DNA of 64,000 nt, taken from Methanohalophilus levihalophilus (GTDB taxonomy: Archaea; Halobacteriota; Methanosarcinia; Methanosarcinales; Methanosarcinaceae). A model generated the notes under the pieces. It did not search any database. It was given only the letters and a program-made list of their open reading frames with translations, and was not told the DNA's origin. This document shows, one piece after another, positions 26,913 through 36,326 of this stretch. The translations under genes were made by a program, and so were the position numbers. The stretch spans positions 1 through 64,000 of the forward strand of contig NZ_JAGGLK010000004.1 in assembly GCF_017874375.1 (NCBI RefSeq). The letters run 5' to 3'. Position 1 is the stretch's first letter. Each line of letters starts with the position of its first letter.

Positions 26913-26959
26913 CTATAAATAGACAAATGTCTATGTACAAATTAATACATTAATGTACA
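26913..26959 (+). promoter_or_regulatory. trp promoter with two TRP boxes
   Basis: TATA box CTATAAATA at 26913-26921. Two copies of TGTACA, at 26934-26939 and 26954-26959, are 20 bp apart and form an inverted repeat CTATGTACA / TGTACATAG. The consensus bound by the tryptophan repressor TrpY of Methanothermobacter is TGTACA. The boxes cover the expected start of transcription. Confidence 0.8.
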
Positions 26960-26971
26960 TAGGTGTTCCAT

Positions 26972-27775
26972 TTGCATCAACTAATCAATGATATAATCGA
27001 GAAAACAACTGCCCGCATTTCTGACTCCGAAACACGGGAAAAAAACGTATCAGAAAGCATAGCACCAAAAAGATCAATACTTGATGCCATTGCTACAGCT
27101 AGGAAGAAACAAAAGGTTGCCGTCATTTCCGAAGTAAAACCGTCATCTCCAAGAGAAAAGATAAAAGATGTTACCCCTTCTGACGCAGCAGCCATTGCAA
27201 AGACAATGGAAGAAGCGGGTGCAACTGCCATTTCAGTCCTTACGGAACCTCATTATTTTAATGGCTCAAAAGAAAACCTGAAAAAAGTCAGGAAAGAAGT
27301 TACTATTCCAGTTTTAAGGAAGGACTTCATCATCGATGAAAGACAAATTGAGGAGTGTGAAAATGATATCATCCTCCTGATAGCTGCTATCCTGAGGGAG
27401 AAACTGCCTTCCTTTGTAGAAACTGCTCTTTCAAAAGGAATTGAACCACTTGTTGAAATCCATAATCTTGAGGATCTGGAGTTTGCATTTCAATCGCAGG
27501 CGAGACTACTGGGAATAAACAATCGCGATCTGAATACACTTGAAGTAGATATTGGAACTACAGAAAAACTTCTTCCTTACATCAAAACACATGAAAAAGA
27601 GAATAATCGCACTTATTTTGTGGTAAGTGAAAGCGGGATCGGAAATCCCGAAGATGCCCGAAGAATGATAAATGCGGGAGCTGATGCACTTCTTGTAGGA
27701 ACTTCAATCATGAAAGGTGACATATACGATAACACAAAAGCAATTGTAACAAGTCTTGAAGGTGGAATAAAATGA
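26972..27775 (+). CDS. trpC: indole-3-glycerol-phosphate synthase
   Basis: About 267 residues. The TIM barrel is clear: [13 protein letters not shown] (substrate loop), [54 protein letters not shown] and [12 protein letters not shown]. It closes the indole ring in tryptophan synthesis. GTG 26963 lies within the ribosome site, so TTG 26972 with spacing to AGGTG is a better start. The stop overlaps the trpB ATG (ATGA). TrpY-type regulation is inferred from the boxes upstream. Confidence 0.92.
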   Translation: MHQLINDIIEKTTARISDSETREKNVSESIAPKRSILDAIATARKKQKVAVISEVKPSSPREKIKDVTPSDAAAIAKTMEEAGATAISVLTEPHYFNGSKENLKKVRKEVTIPVLRKDFIIDERQIEECENDIILLIAAILREKLPSFVETALSKGIEPLVEIHNLEDLEFAFQSQARLLGINNRDLNTLEVDIGTTEKLLPYIKTHEKENNRTYFVVSESGIGNPEDARRMINAGADALLVGTSIMKGDIYDNTKAIVTSLEGGIK

Positions 27776-28959
27776 AGGGATACTATGGAAAATATGGGGG
27801 TCAATTTGTTCCTGAACTCCTTATGCCTGCTCTTGAAGAGCTGGATCGGGAATACGAAAAAATGCGTTCTGATAAAAAATTCCAGGATGAACTTGACTAT
27901 CTGCTCAAGGATTTTGGGGGAAGACCAACTCCCCTTTACCACGCACCAAACCTCAGCCAGAAATATGGAATTAAGATCTACCTGAAAAGAGAAGACCTTG
28001 TCCATGGTGGTGCTCATAAACTGAACAATGCGCTTGGTCAGGCCTTGCTTGCAAAACATATGGGTAAAAAGCGCATTGTCGCTGAAACCGGAGCTGGCCA
28101 GCATGGAACAGCTACTGCAATGGCCGCAGCAAGACTGGGAATGGAAGCTACCGTCTACATGGGTGCCAAAGACGTCGAAAGGCAGAAAATGAATGTTTAT
28201 CGCATGGAATTGATGGGTACCGAAGTTATCCCTGTGGAAACCGGATCCAAAACCCTCAAGGATGCCATTAATGAAGCAATGAGGGATTGGGTAACTAATG
28301 TAAAAGACACTCACTACCTGATAGGTTCAGTAGTTGGACCACATCCATACCCCATGATAGTAAGAGATTTTCAGAGTGTTATCGGAAAGGAAGCCCGAAA
28401 ACAAATCCTTGAAAAGGAAGGGAAACTTCCCGATTCTATCGTAGCATGTACAGGAGGAGGAAGCAACGCCATGGGAATCTTCCACCCCTTTATCAAAGAC
28501 GATGTGGACCTTTTCGCTGTTGAAGCCGGAGGCAAGGAACTAAAAGAAGGAGCCACAGTAGCATATCACTCTGCCTCGCTCTGTGAAGGTAAAGAAGGAA
28601 TTTTGCATGGAGCACATACAAAAGTCCTGCAGAACAAAGATGGCCAGATCCTCGAATCGACCTCTATTTCAGCCGGCCTTGACTATGCTGGTGTCGGACC
28701 CGAACTTGCTTATCTTGTAAATATCGGTCGCCTTAAACCAAGATATATTACTGACGATATGGCCGTTAATGCTTTTAATGAATTAAGCCGGAAAGAAGGT
28801 ATCATTCCTGCTCTTGAATCATCACATGCTGTGGGATATGTTCTGGAGAATGCAAAGAGCGGAGAACTTGGTGAAACAGTAATCATTAACCTATCAGGAA
28901 GGGGAGATAAGGATCTTGAGAGCCTCATTAAAAGGAGAGATGGAAATGAAAATAGCTGA
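27772..28959 (+). CDS. trpB: tryptophan synthase beta chain
   Basis: 395 residues. The PLP lysine is in [19 protein letters not shown], and the glycine-rich phosphate loop is [13 protein letters not shown]. It condenses indole with serine. The sequence is the ordinary TrpB1 type, with HGGAHKxN and a trpA partner in the next position, not the long TrpB2 form. Overlaps trpC by 4 nt and trpA by 14 nt. Confidence 0.96.
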   Translation: MKGYYGKYGGQFVPELLMPALEELDREYEKMRSDKKFQDELDYLLKDFGGRPTPLYHAPNLSQKYGIKIYLKREDLVHGGAHKLNNALGQALLAKHMGKKRIVAETGAGQHGTATAMAAARLGMEATVYMGAKDVERQKMNVYRMELMGTEVIPVETGSKTLKDAINEAMRDWVTNVKDTHYLIGSVVGPHPYPMIVRDFQSVIGKEARKQILEKEGKLPDSIVACTGGGSNAMGIFHPFIKDDVDLFAVEAGGKELKEGATVAYHSASLCEGKEGILHGAHTKVLQNKDGQILESTSISAGLDYAGVGPELAYLVNIGRLKPRYITDDMAVNAFNELSRKEGIIPALESSHAVGYVLENAKSGELGETVIINLSGRGDKDLESLIKRRDGNENS

Positions 28960-29725
28960 TAAATTTGAAGAACTTAAAGAGAAAAAAGAGGCGGCTCTTA
29001 TAACATATATCTGTGCAGGAGATCCTGACATTGAATCCACAAAAGATATTGTTTATGCACTGGAAAAGGGCGGTGCAGATATTATCGAGCTGGGATTGCC
29101 TTTCTCAGATCCGGTTGCTGACGGACCGGTTATACAGGCAGCATCAGTGCGTGCAATACAAAACGGCATGGATACAGATAGTTATTTCAAACTCATAAGT
29201 GACCTTGAAACAGACATCCCACTTGTCTGTATGACATATTACAATTTGGTTTATGCACACGGAATAAAAGAATTTGTCTCAGATTGTGCAAAAAGCGGAA
29301 TTTGTGGGTTAATAATCCCGGACTTACCTGTTGAAGAAGCAGGTGAGCTCATCGCAGAGTCCCGGGAAAAAGGAGTTGCAAACATTTTCATGGTGACCCC
29401 AAATACACCGGCAGACAGAATTGAAAAAGTCTCACAAAACACATCCGGCTTTATTTACGTGGTTCCAAGAATGGGAGTTACGGGAGGCAAAACCGAACTT
29501 GGAGAATCCCTTAAAGTGCAGCTTGATGGCATTAAAAGTAATAAACCAAAAGCAGTAGGTTTTGGAATTTCAACAAAAGAGCAAGCTGAAGAGGCCGTCA
29601 AAGATGGAGCCGATGGTGTAATTGTAGGTTCAGCATTAGTCAACATAGTTGCTTCTGGAGACAACGTATTGGAAAGAATAGAATCCCTCACAAGGGATAT
29701 CAAAAGTGGTTGTAAAAAAGCTTGA
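28946..29725 (+). CDS. trpA: tryptophan synthase alpha chain
   Basis: 259 residues from ATG 28946; the open frame extends to 28916 but the GGAGAG site at 28931-28936 supports 28946 (28940 is possible). [19 protein letters not shown] holds the first catalytic acid region, and the second comes in [15 protein letters not shown]. The enzyme releases indole from indole-glycerol phosphate. It closes the trpCBA unit; trpE, G, D and F are not in the window and must be elsewhere. Confidence 0.95.
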   Translation: MKIADKFEELKEKKEAALITYICAGDPDIESTKDIVYALEKGGADIIELGLPFSDPVADGPVIQAASVRAIQNGMDTDSYFKLISDLETDIPLVCMTYYNLVYAHGIKEFVSDCAKSGICGLIIPDLPVEEAGELIAESREKGVANIFMVTPNTPADRIEKVSQNTSGFIYVVPRMGVTGGKTELGESLKVQLDGIKSNKPKAVGFGISTKEQAEEAVKDGADGVIVGSALVNIVASGDNVLERIESLTRDIKSGCKKA

Positions 29726-29731
29726 AATGGA

Positions 29732-30787
29732 TCAATTAAACAATTGATCCACAAACCATTTTGGATCGAATTTCTGCAGGTCATCATAGCCCTGACCCAT
29801 ACCGAGGAAGAGAATAGGTTTCCCGGTGATGTAGGCTATTGATATTGCAGCACCACCTTTTGAATCTGCATCTGTTTTGGTAAGAATCGAACCGTCGATG
29901 GGAACGGCTTCATTAAACTGCTTTGCCCGCTCAACCGCATCGTTACCTGCAACTGCCTCATCCACAAATACGATGAGATCAGGAGCGCTTACGCGACAGA
30001 TTTTCTCCAATTGTGACATAAGATTGACGTTTGTGTGCATACGGCCTGCAGTATCTGAAAGGATAACATCGGTGTGATGTGCTTTGGCATATTGCACAGC
30101 ATCATAAACAACAGCAGCCGGATCTCCGCCAGGCTGGTGTTTGATAAGTTTCACACCGAGATTGTCTGCATGAATGGCAATCTGATCAATTGCTCCTGCA
30201 CGGAAAGTATCGCCTGCTGCGATTACTACTGACCTGCCATTGTCTGTCAGGTGTTTTGTAAGTTTGGAAATTGTTGTTGTTTTCCCGGTTCCGTTGATTC
30301 CGATAAAAACAACATGCACCGGTTTATCATGAGAATCGACAAAATCATCGAAGTCAAAAACGTTAGCGGACATTACATCATAGATAGACTTCTTCAACGC
30401 ATCTTCAACAATGGTGCCTGTATTGGAACCAATTTTCCGACGACTGCCCACAAGCTCATTTTTGACATCAGAAACGATTTTTTCAGAAACTGATAGTGCA
30501 ATATCACTTTCAATCAAAGCCATTTCAAGTTCCCAGAGGGAATCTTCAATATCACTTTCAGTAAGGATAAATTCCCTTTCAAAAACAAGAGCTTTTGCTT
30601 TTTGGGCAAAGCCCAGATTCTTCTTGTTTTCCTGAACAGGTTCTTCCTGAGAAACTACTGCCTCTTCGACAATTTCCCCTTCAGGTTCAACCGGATTCTC
30701 CAAAGGAGTAGCTTTTTCATCTATCTGAGTCTCTACAGATTTCGTGAAACCCGATAGCTTTTCTTTGAGTTTCCCAAACAAACCCAA
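29732..30787 (-). CDS. ftsY: signal recognition particle receptor FtsY
   Basis: 351 residues. An acidic N-terminal A domain (residues about 1-60) is followed by the helical N domain and the GTPase G domain: GINGTGKTTTISKLTKHL, SDTAGRMHTNVNLM, LTKTDADSKGGAAISIAY. It docks SRP-ribosome complexes at the membrane. It ends a long minus-strand run of ribosome-associated genes, in the order known in many archaea (rpl20a, pfdA, ftsY). Confidence 0.95.
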   Translation of the reverse strand: MGLFGKLKEKLSGFTKSVETQIDEKATPLENPVEPEGEIVEEAVVSQEEPVQENKKNLGFAQKAKALVFEREFILTESDIEDSLWELEMALIESDIALSVSEKIVSDVKNELVGSRRKIGSNTGTIVEDALKKSIYDVMSANVFDFDDFVDSHDKPVHVVFIGINGTGKTTTISKLTKHLTDNGRSVVIAAGDTFRAGAIDQIAIHADNLGVKLIKHQPGGDPAAVVYDAVQYAKAHHTDVILSDTAGRMHTNVNLMSQLEKICRVSAPDLIVFVDEAVAGNDAVERAKQFNEAVPIDGSILTKTDADSKGGAAISIAYITGKPILFLGMGQGYDDLQKFDPKWFVDQLFN

Positions 30788-30802
30788 AACCTCTGAAAAA
30801 CC

Positions 30803-31228
30803 TTACTGTGGAGGAACTCCACCCTGCTGCTGTGCTACCAAAGATTCAATTGACTGCATTTTCTCAGCAATCCTGGAAAGAGATTGAGTCATGTTATCCA
30901 GAATCTTTTGGAAATTATCACAGCGTTTGTTAAGGATTTCCTTTGCCCCCTCTGCAGACTTCTCGACACGGAATCCCGCTCCGACATCTACGACAACTTT
31001 ATCGTTATTCAGGACACGGGCATTAAGGAAAGAACCGGAACCTATGGGAATTAAAGATTCCAATTCGGGCTCATCGGGCAACTCATCAAGAGTATTAATA
31101 GCCATTTTGCATTCGTCAATCGAAACTTGAACCATGCTTATCTGTTGCTGGATAGTCTGAGCCTGCTGCTGGTATTCCCTGTGCTGCATTGCAAGGTTCT
31201 GAATATCCTGCTGCCCGATTTCTGCCAT
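30803..31228 (-). CDS. pfdA: prefoldin subunit alpha
   Basis: 141 residues from ATG 31228. Two coiled-coil helices flank a beta hairpin (ESLIPIGSGSFLNARVLNND), which is the prefoldin alpha fold. Residues about 1-45 and 95-135 are helical. It delivers unfolded proteins to the thermosome. The ATG at 31243 overlaps the end of rpl20a; 31228 has the better-spaced GAGG site. It belongs to the ftsY cluster. Confidence 0.88.
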   Translation of the reverse strand: MAEIGQQDIQNLAMQHREYQQQAQTIQQQISMVQVSIDECKMAINTLDELPDEPELESLIPIGSGSFLNARVLNNDKVVVDVGAGFRVEKSAEGAKEILNKRCDNFQKILDNMTQSLSRIAEKMQSIESLVAQQQGGVPPQ

Positions 31229-31232
31229 AGAA

Positions 31233-31409
31233 TCATGCCTCATTAACTACATCAATGTTAATCAAGGAGCGCTTGATTCCGTGTTTACTTCCAAAAATGG
31301 AATAAACCTTTTCACGTGCGTTCTTTTCATTCTGGCTTTCTACATTCTTAGTGAACTTTTCCCAGTCATGGCCAGCTTTGAATGTACCTTTTACCACGAA
31401 ATTTTTCAT
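31233..31409 (-). CDS. rpl20a: 50S ribosomal protein L20e/L18Ae (LX)
   Basis: A 58-residue protein read directly from the sequence. It starts [20 protein letters not shown] and ends [11 protein letters not shown], the usual size and pattern of archaeal LX: a beta-strand core with a conserved [15 protein letters not shown] stretch. The stop overlaps the alternative prefoldin start. Gene order aIF6 - rpl20a - pfdA - ftsY is the classical archaeal arrangement and supports the call. Confidence 0.9.
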   Translation of the reverse strand: MKNFVVKGTFKAGHDWEKFTKNVESQNEKNAREKVYSIFGSKHGIKRSLINIDVVNEA

Positions 31410-31434
31410 ATAAAATCACCAGTTTCTTTAATAA

Positions 31435-32085
31435 TTAATTCATAAGGGCATCTTCAATTCGCCCCAGTTCATGACCTGTTGTTTCAGATCCTGCAACATA
31501 TCCTTTGGAATTAGCAAGAACACCTGATCCTACTACCTGTGAGCCGTAGTTTACTGTACCCACTTCAATGGGAAGATTGAAAACATCTTCCAGTCGTGCT
31601 AATTCATGCTGGTTAATGCGAGGATGTACTAACAAGCCTCTGTTGGTGGCCACTGCTGCCATTCCCACGGTTTTGACCCCTGCAATTGTTCCCCTGTGGA
31701 CATCTACATTAAGAGCCCTGGAAATAACTTCAATTGCTCCATCTGTAAGTTCGGGGTTCACCAATGCTGCTGAATCATTTACAAGGATATTGTTACCCAT
31801 GGCAGTAAGATTTCCCGGGACTTCTACAATGGGTATATCACTACCAATTAATCCTGGCAGGGAACTCTGTCGGGGCACAAGCAATCCGGAAGAATTGCCA
31901 CATGACAAAGAACCTACAACTACACTTCCACTTATAAGAGTGGAAAAGACATCCACGTCAAGATATTCATTAAGTGATTTGACAATGTTTTCACCAGTAC
32001 CATAAGGCACAATTGCAGCATTTTCAGTGCAAGTGGCAAAAACCCCAATCACAGGATTATCATAGATGTTCAAAGTTCTAATCAT
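31435..32085 (-). CDS. eif6: translation initiation factor aIF6
   Basis: 216 residues with five-fold pseudo-symmetry: repeated units such as GVFATCTENAAIVPYG, PGNLTAMGNNILVNDSAALV and VGTVNYGSQVVGSGVLANS. Each unit forms one blade of the pentein ring. It binds the large ribosomal subunit and prevents early joining with the small one. It lies between rpl31e (40 nt upstream) and rpl20a (25 nt downstream). Confidence 0.95.
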   Translation of the reverse strand: MIRTLNIYDNPVIGVFATCTENAAIVPYGTGENIVKSLNEYLDVDVFSTLISGSVVVGSLSCGNSSGLLVPRQSSLPGLIGSDIPIVEVPGNLTAMGNNILVNDSAALVNPELTDGAIEVISRALNVDVHRGTIAGVKTVGMAAVATNRGLLVHPRINQHELARLEDVFNLPIEVGTVNYGSQVVGSGVLANSKGYVAGSETTGHELGRIEDALMN

Positions 32086-32125
32086 GATGTAACCGATTAA
32101 ATGTCAGTGCTGTCACCAAAAAGCA

Positions 32126-32392
32126 TCAGGCAAGTTCTGCCTGTACTTCGCCATCATCGAATTTTGCCGCCCTTACACGTATGGAGGAAGGTGGCTTTTC
32201 TGAACCCCTGTTCCAGATCAGTTCATTGATTGTGCTATCAATTTTGATCTGTTTAGGATCAGCTTTCATGTGGCGTATCAAATACTTTCTTATAAGTGTA
32301 ATTGCACGGTTTGCACGCCTCCATTTTGGAGCCAGTTTGGCTGCACGAAGAGGAATTGTATAAACCTGCTCTTTTACTATATCGCCTTCCAT
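32126..32392 (-). CDS. rpl31e: 50S ribosomal protein L31e
   Basis: 88 residues from ATG 32392; an upstream in-frame GTG lies inside the GAGGTG site and is less likely. The pattern [21 protein letters not shown] followed by [20 protein letters not shown] is L31e. It starts 10 nt after the rpl39e stop, with tight spacing, so the two are co-translated. Confidence 0.94.
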   Translation of the reverse strand: MEGDIVKEQVYTIPLRAAKLAPKWRRANRAITLIRKYLIRHMKADPKQIKIDSTINELIWNRGSEKPPSSIRVRAAKFDDGEVQAELA

Positions 32393-32402
32393 GGTCTTCA
32401 CC

Positions 32403-32558
32403 TCACTTTACCTTAAGACTGCCCCTTCTCCAATGCCTTCTCTTTGGATGGGTGACAACCTTTCTGTTAGTCTTTATAATTGCCCAAGTAGGAACCCTCT
32501 GGTTCTGAACATGGGCTTTTGCCAACCTTTTCTTCTGTCCTTTTGTATTATGGCTCAC
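32403..32558 (-). CDS. rpl39e: 50S ribosomal protein L39e (GTG start)
   Basis: A 51-residue basic protein read by eye on the minus strand. It starts with GTG, encoding [20 protein letters not shown], and ends [12 protein letters not shown]. It carries the invariant [13 protein letters not shown] of L39e. A GGTGAG site lies 4 nt before the GTG. Position just before rpl31e matches the archaeal order. Confidence 0.95.
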   Translation of the reverse strand: MSHNTKGQKKRLAKAHVQNQRVPTWAIIKTNRKVVTHPKRRHWRRGSLKVK

Positions 32559-32653
32559 GTATCTCACCTGAATCGACGTTGCTCTCTAGATTTAAGTGCA
32601 TAAACCAGCTAATCATATAAATCTTTAATCTGCCTGATAAACCAATGACACCA

Positions 32654-33247
32654 TTACTTGCGGGAAATTACTCTTGATTGTATGTGCTCCGGGAAAATTT
32701 CCCCGATTTTTTCATCACCGCATCGATCCTTGATCAGCTGTCTGAGTTCAGTTTCATAATCTGCCTTGTCCAACCTGTCGCTTAAATCTTCCTTAATAAC
32801 CAGATGCTGGTTCACAAGATCATTGACCGCAGCCCTTCCGTACCCAACAAGAGGAGATACGCAGGAAACTCCAAAACGATCTTCTATACTTCGGAGATTT
32901 GATTGATCAAGCCGTGGTGCTATGTCATCCCTCCGGATACCATCTGCGATTACGTATCCCGGAGAAAGAGAAGCAACCTTTTCAAGGGCTTTCAAATGAA
33001 CGTGGTTAATGGCATTCCTTGGATATCCGTCCCCCAGAATCATCTGAAGAGCTTCGTCCAGAACAGCCATATCCATTTCAATAGCTGTATGTTTTAATCC
33101 CAGCTTAGCAGCAACTTCTGCAGCAATTTCGGCAACTGGTGCCAATGAAAACGTACAGGTTACCAATTCCACATCAAAGAATGGCTCCAGAAAGAGCGCG
33201 GAAAGGGAACTATCCTTCCCTCCACTAAACAGTACTCGCGCCTTCAT
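32654..33247 (-). CDS. PP-loop ATPase (COG1365-like), possible tRNA thiolation-like enzyme
   Basis: 197 residues. The PP-loop is VLFSGGKDSSLSAL at residues 5-18, as in adenylating ATPases. GYVIADGIRRDDIAPRL is a conserved second half. It lacks the C-terminal zinc or thiolase domain of the larger tRNA-thiolation enzymes. The archaeal group is predicted only. Its place between rpl39e and PDCD5 in the ribosomal run fits an RNA-modification role. Confidence 0.75.
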   Translation of the reverse strand: MKARVLFSGGKDSSLSALFLEPFFDVELVTCTFSLAPVAEIAAEVAAKLGLKHTAIEMDMAVLDEALQMILGDGYPRNAINHVHLKALEKVASLSPGYVIADGIRRDDIAPRLDQSNLRSIEDRFGVSCVSPLVGYGRAAVNDLVNQHLVIKEDLSDRLDKADYETELRQLIKDRCGDEKIGEIFPEHIQSRVISRK

Positions 33248-33258
33248 GGATTAACTTC

Positions 33259-33609
33259 TCACATCCTTGTGATCTTGGTTTCACGCTTTTTTGGCTGCAT
33301 CTGCATAAGCAGGGCTTTCAATTTTTCATCATCAATTTTGCTTTGTAAACGACCGCTCTGAGCAAGTGAAACAAGCTGTGCTTCGATCTGGTCAGCCATT
33401 TCTTTGCGTGACATTTTTAAGCGTGTCAGCCTTTCCCGGGCTTCAGGAGTCATGATCTGCCTGAGGACAGATTGAATCATGGCTTCCCTTTCAGCCATCT
33501 CTTGCTCTTTTTGGTATGCAGCCTGGACATCACTCTCACCCATTGCCGCCTGTTGGCGCTGGAGATCTTCCATCCGTTTCCTGCGTATTGCTTCGAGATC
33601 GTCTTCCAT
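33259..33609 (-). CDS. PDCD5-family DNA-binding protein
   Basis: 116 residues, all helical: a charged N-terminal helix (EAIRRKRMEDLQRQQAAMG), then a three-helix core REAMIQSVLRQIMTPEARER and LKMSRKEMADQIEAQLVSLA. This is the PDCD5 fold, found in archaea next to rps19e. It may interact with the chaperonin or with DNA; the archaeal function is not settled. Gap to rps19e is 50 nt. Confidence 0.9.
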   Translation of the reverse strand: MEDDLEAIRRKRMEDLQRQQAAMGESDVQAAYQKEQEMAEREAMIQSVLRQIMTPEARERLTRLKMSRKEMADQIEAQLVSLAQSGRLQSKIDDEKLKALLMQMQPKKRETKITRM

Positions 33610-33659
33610 AGCATCACTTCCATCTGGATACTGCCCATCAGGGCAGAATGCAGAACATA

Positions 33660-34109
33660 TCAGTATTTTTCAAGACCTGGAACAGCAGAAACCAATTCAG
33701 CTTTGACTTCAGTTGCTGTATTATCGAGTAAAGACTGACCTGCAGGTGTTACAATCCTACCGCCTTTAAGCTGGGATACAAAACCTGCTGATTCCAACTG
33801 CTGGGAAACCACACGTGCAACAGAACCGCTGCCTTTGGCCTTCTTTGAAGGATTTGCGCCCCTGTTCTTCTTTCCACCATAAACGGATCTGAGCCTCTGG
33901 ATTCCGATAGGACCATCTATATAGATCCTTCTGAGAACTGCGGCACATCTGGTGTACCACCAGTCACTGTCCATTGGAGGCAGTTCCTTGTGTACTCCGG
34001 TCTTTGCAAATGCAGCCCATTCAGGGGGCTGAATGTTATCATTTTCTTTTAGCTTCTCTGCCAGCTTGGAAATAATATCAGTAGCAGGCACATCATACGC
34101 TGTAGTCAT
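33660..34109 (-). CDS. rps19e: 30S ribosomal protein S19e
   Basis: 149 residues. [16 protein letters not shown] and [21 protein letters not shown] with [20 protein letters not shown] are the helical signature of eS19, and [20 protein letters not shown] is its basic loop. It starts the minus-strand ribosomal run. An AAGGAGGAT site precedes ATG. Confidence 0.96.
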   Translation of the reverse strand: MTTAYDVPATDIISKLAEKLKENDNIQPPEWAAFAKTGVHKELPPMDSDWWYTRCAAVLRRIYIDGPIGIQRLRSVYGGKKNRGANPSKKAKGSGSVARVVSQQLESAGFVSQLKGGRIVTPAGQSLLDNTATEVKAELVSAVPGLEKY

Positions 34110-34250
34110 TATATCCTCCTTGAAACTTGAAATATTTGATGAATCTTCTCAGATTATCATGAGTTTTATTTTGCTATATGCAGTGAGATAAGGTTCTTAA
34201 AGCTATCGTTTCATATATATGGTTTTTGGCCGATTAATGGAATCAGGCAC

Positions 34251-35522
34251 TTACTTTTCAAATGTCTGTTCCCTTGCCGGACCAACCGAGACATATTTTA
34301 TAGGAACTCCGATGAGTTCTTCCATTTTTTCAACATACAAACGGGCATTCTCAGGGAGCTTCTCATAAGAATCCACATCTGTAAGATCCTCTTCCCACCC
34401 CGGGAAATCCTCATAGACAGGAACGCATTCAGAAAGAACTGTTGTACTCTCCGGCGGATAGTCAAGTTTCTGTCCTTCAGACATGTATCCCACACAAATC
34501 TTAATTGGGTTCAGTCCTGTCAGAACATCCAGTTTTGTAAGGGCAAGTGAAGTGTATCCATTGAGATAAGCGGCTTTTTTAACGAGGGGAAGATCAAACC
34601 AACCACAGCGTCTGGATCTTCCTGTAGTTGTACCGAATTCATGACCTACATCATGCAAATGCTTACCTGCTTCATCTTCAAGCTCAGTTGGTAGCGGGCC
34701 GGCACCCACACGAGTAATATATGCTTTGACAATGCCGAGTACTTCATCCACCCTTGTAGGACCCACACCAAGACCTGCACATGCTGAACCGGCAATGGTG
34801 GAAGATGATGTCACGTATTTTTGCGTTCCGTGAATTACATCAAGATGACTGCCCTGAGCACCTTCTGCAAGGACATTCTTTCCCTCATCAAGAGCACGGT
34901 TAATTTCAAGTGACACGTCTGTTACATAAGGAGCAAGCATTTGACCGAGTGCGGCATAACGGGATATTTTTTCATCATCGAGAACGATAGATGCATCCCC
35001 ACCCATTTGGACAATCGTAGCTTCTTTTTGAGCTGAGATTTCAGCAAGGCGACTGCGCAGGCGCTCTTCATCCACAAGATCCGCCATTCGAATTTCATCC
35101 CGGGCAACCTTGTCGATATAGGCATATCCAATGCCCCTTTTGGTAGTTCCTATTTTTTCAGAGCGTGCAGCCTCTCTCAGACCATCCATCTCAATGTGAT
35201 AAGGCATAATAACACTGGTTTTTGCATCCACACCCAGTTTTTCGGATGTCACCGGAACACCAGCTTCCTCAAGCATCTCCATTTCTTCCGCCAGAACAGC
35301 CGGGTTTAAGACTGTCCCGGGCCCAATAAGAACACGGGAATCTAAAAGGAAGCCTGAAGGAATTAGATGGAGTTTGTAAACTTTTCCACCTGCTTTCACT
35401 GTATGGCCGGCATTGTCACCGCCCTGAAAACGGGCGACAATGTCGTAGTCTTTTGCCAGCAGGTCGACAATCTTCCCTTTTCCTTCATCTCCGAACTGAG
35501 AACCAGTGATGATAGTGAACAT
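34251..35522 (-). CDS. purA: adenylosuccinate synthetase
   Basis: 423 residues from ATG 35522. GSQFGDEGKGKIVDLLAK is the P-loop and catalytic Asp, DNAGHTVKAGGKVYKLHLIP follows, and GTTTGRSRRCGWFDLPLVK is the IMP-binding region. It makes adenylosuccinate from IMP, GTP and aspartate. The reading frame allows ATG 35531 too; neither has a strong ribosome site, so a leaderless transcript is possible. Confidence 0.95.
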   Translation of the reverse strand: MFTIITGSQFGDEGKGKIVDLLAKDYDIVARFQGGDNAGHTVKAGGKVYKLHLIPSGFLLDSRVLIGPGTVLNPAVLAEEMEMLEEAGVPVTSEKLGVDAKTSVIMPYHIEMDGLREAARSEKIGTTKRGIGYAYIDKVARDEIRMADLVDEERLRSRLAEISAQKEATIVQMGGDASIVLDDEKISRYAALGQMLAPYVTDVSLEINRALDEGKNVLAEGAQGSHLDVIHGTQKYVTSSSTIAGSACAGLGVGPTRVDEVLGIVKAYITRVGAGPLPTELEDEAGKHLHDVGHEFGTTTGRSRRCGWFDLPLVKKAAYLNGYTSLALTKLDVLTGLNPIKICVGYMSEGQKLDYPPESTTVLSECVPVYEDFPGWEEDLTDVDSYEKLPENARLYVEKMEELIGVPIKYVSVGPAREQTFEK

Positions 35523-35650
35523 AGGGTGCACATAGGAATGGAAGCATAATAATGTTTTGATTATCTCTTACAGATTAATTCAGAAATAGCTATTTAAACT
35601 ACAAACGCTCCTTTCTTAACAGAATTAAAAATATTAAGAGCCTGATACAT

Positions 35651-36313
35651 ATGGACAAGGAATACATCCATCCTTCCGCAAAAATATACGGGAATTCTAC
35701 CATCGGAAAGGAATCTGTAATAATGGAGAATTGTATTATCGGATATCCTGAACATAATATACTCAAGGAAATAATTGCAAAAGGTATCATTGCGGAAGAA
35801 TATGATTTTGCAGGCTCAAACATAGGAAACAATGCTATGATAAGAGCCGGTACAACTATCTTTAGCAATGTAGTTACCGGGAACCGTTTCATGACAGGTC
35901 ATAATGCCATGATAAGGGAGAATACAGAATTCGGCGAACATGTGTTGGTGGGAACAAATACAATCATTGACGGCAATTGTAAAATCGGAAGCAATGTGAG
36001 CATTCAGGGAAATGTGTACATTCCCACCCATGTTACGATTGAAAACAATGTTTTCATTGGACCTTGCTCCTGCCTCACAAATGATAGGTATCCGGTGCGT
36101 GGAGAATATGTTCCAATGGGCCCAACCATTCGAGAAGGAGCAAGTATAGGAGGAAACGCAACTATTGTGCCAGGGGTTGAAATCGGTGAAGGTGCAATGG
36201 TAGCCGCCGGAGCTCTCGTAACAAAAGATGTACCCGACTGGAAAATGGCCATTGGGTGCCCTGCAAAAACAAAGGATCTTCCTGAGAAGATGAAAATTGC
36301 AAACCAGATCTAA
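35651..36313 (+). CDS. left-handed beta-helix sugar N-acyltransferase
   Basis: 220 residues composed of hexapeptide repeats, beginning YIHPSAKIYGNSTIGKES and ending IGEGAMVAAGALVTKDVPDW. The late loop GPCSCLTNDRYPVRGEYVP is typical of acyltransferases acting on UDP-3-amino sugars, and AIGCPAKTKDLP is its end. The next gene is a PLP aminotransferase of the matching pathway, so an amino sugar is formed and then acylated, probably for the S-layer glycan. The product is not determined. Confidence 0.85.
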   Translation: MDKEYIHPSAKIYGNSTIGKESVIMENCIIGYPEHNILKEIIAKGIIAEEYDFAGSNIGNNAMIRAGTTIFSNVVTGNRFMTGHNAMIRENTEFGEHVLVGTNTIIDGNCKIGSNVSIQGNVYIPTHVTIENNVFIGPCSCLTNDRYPVRGEYVPMGPTIREGASIGGNATIVPGVEIGEGAMVAAGALVTKDVPDWKMAIGCPAKTKDLPEKMKIANQI

Positions 36314-36326
36314 AAGGAGAATTGTC

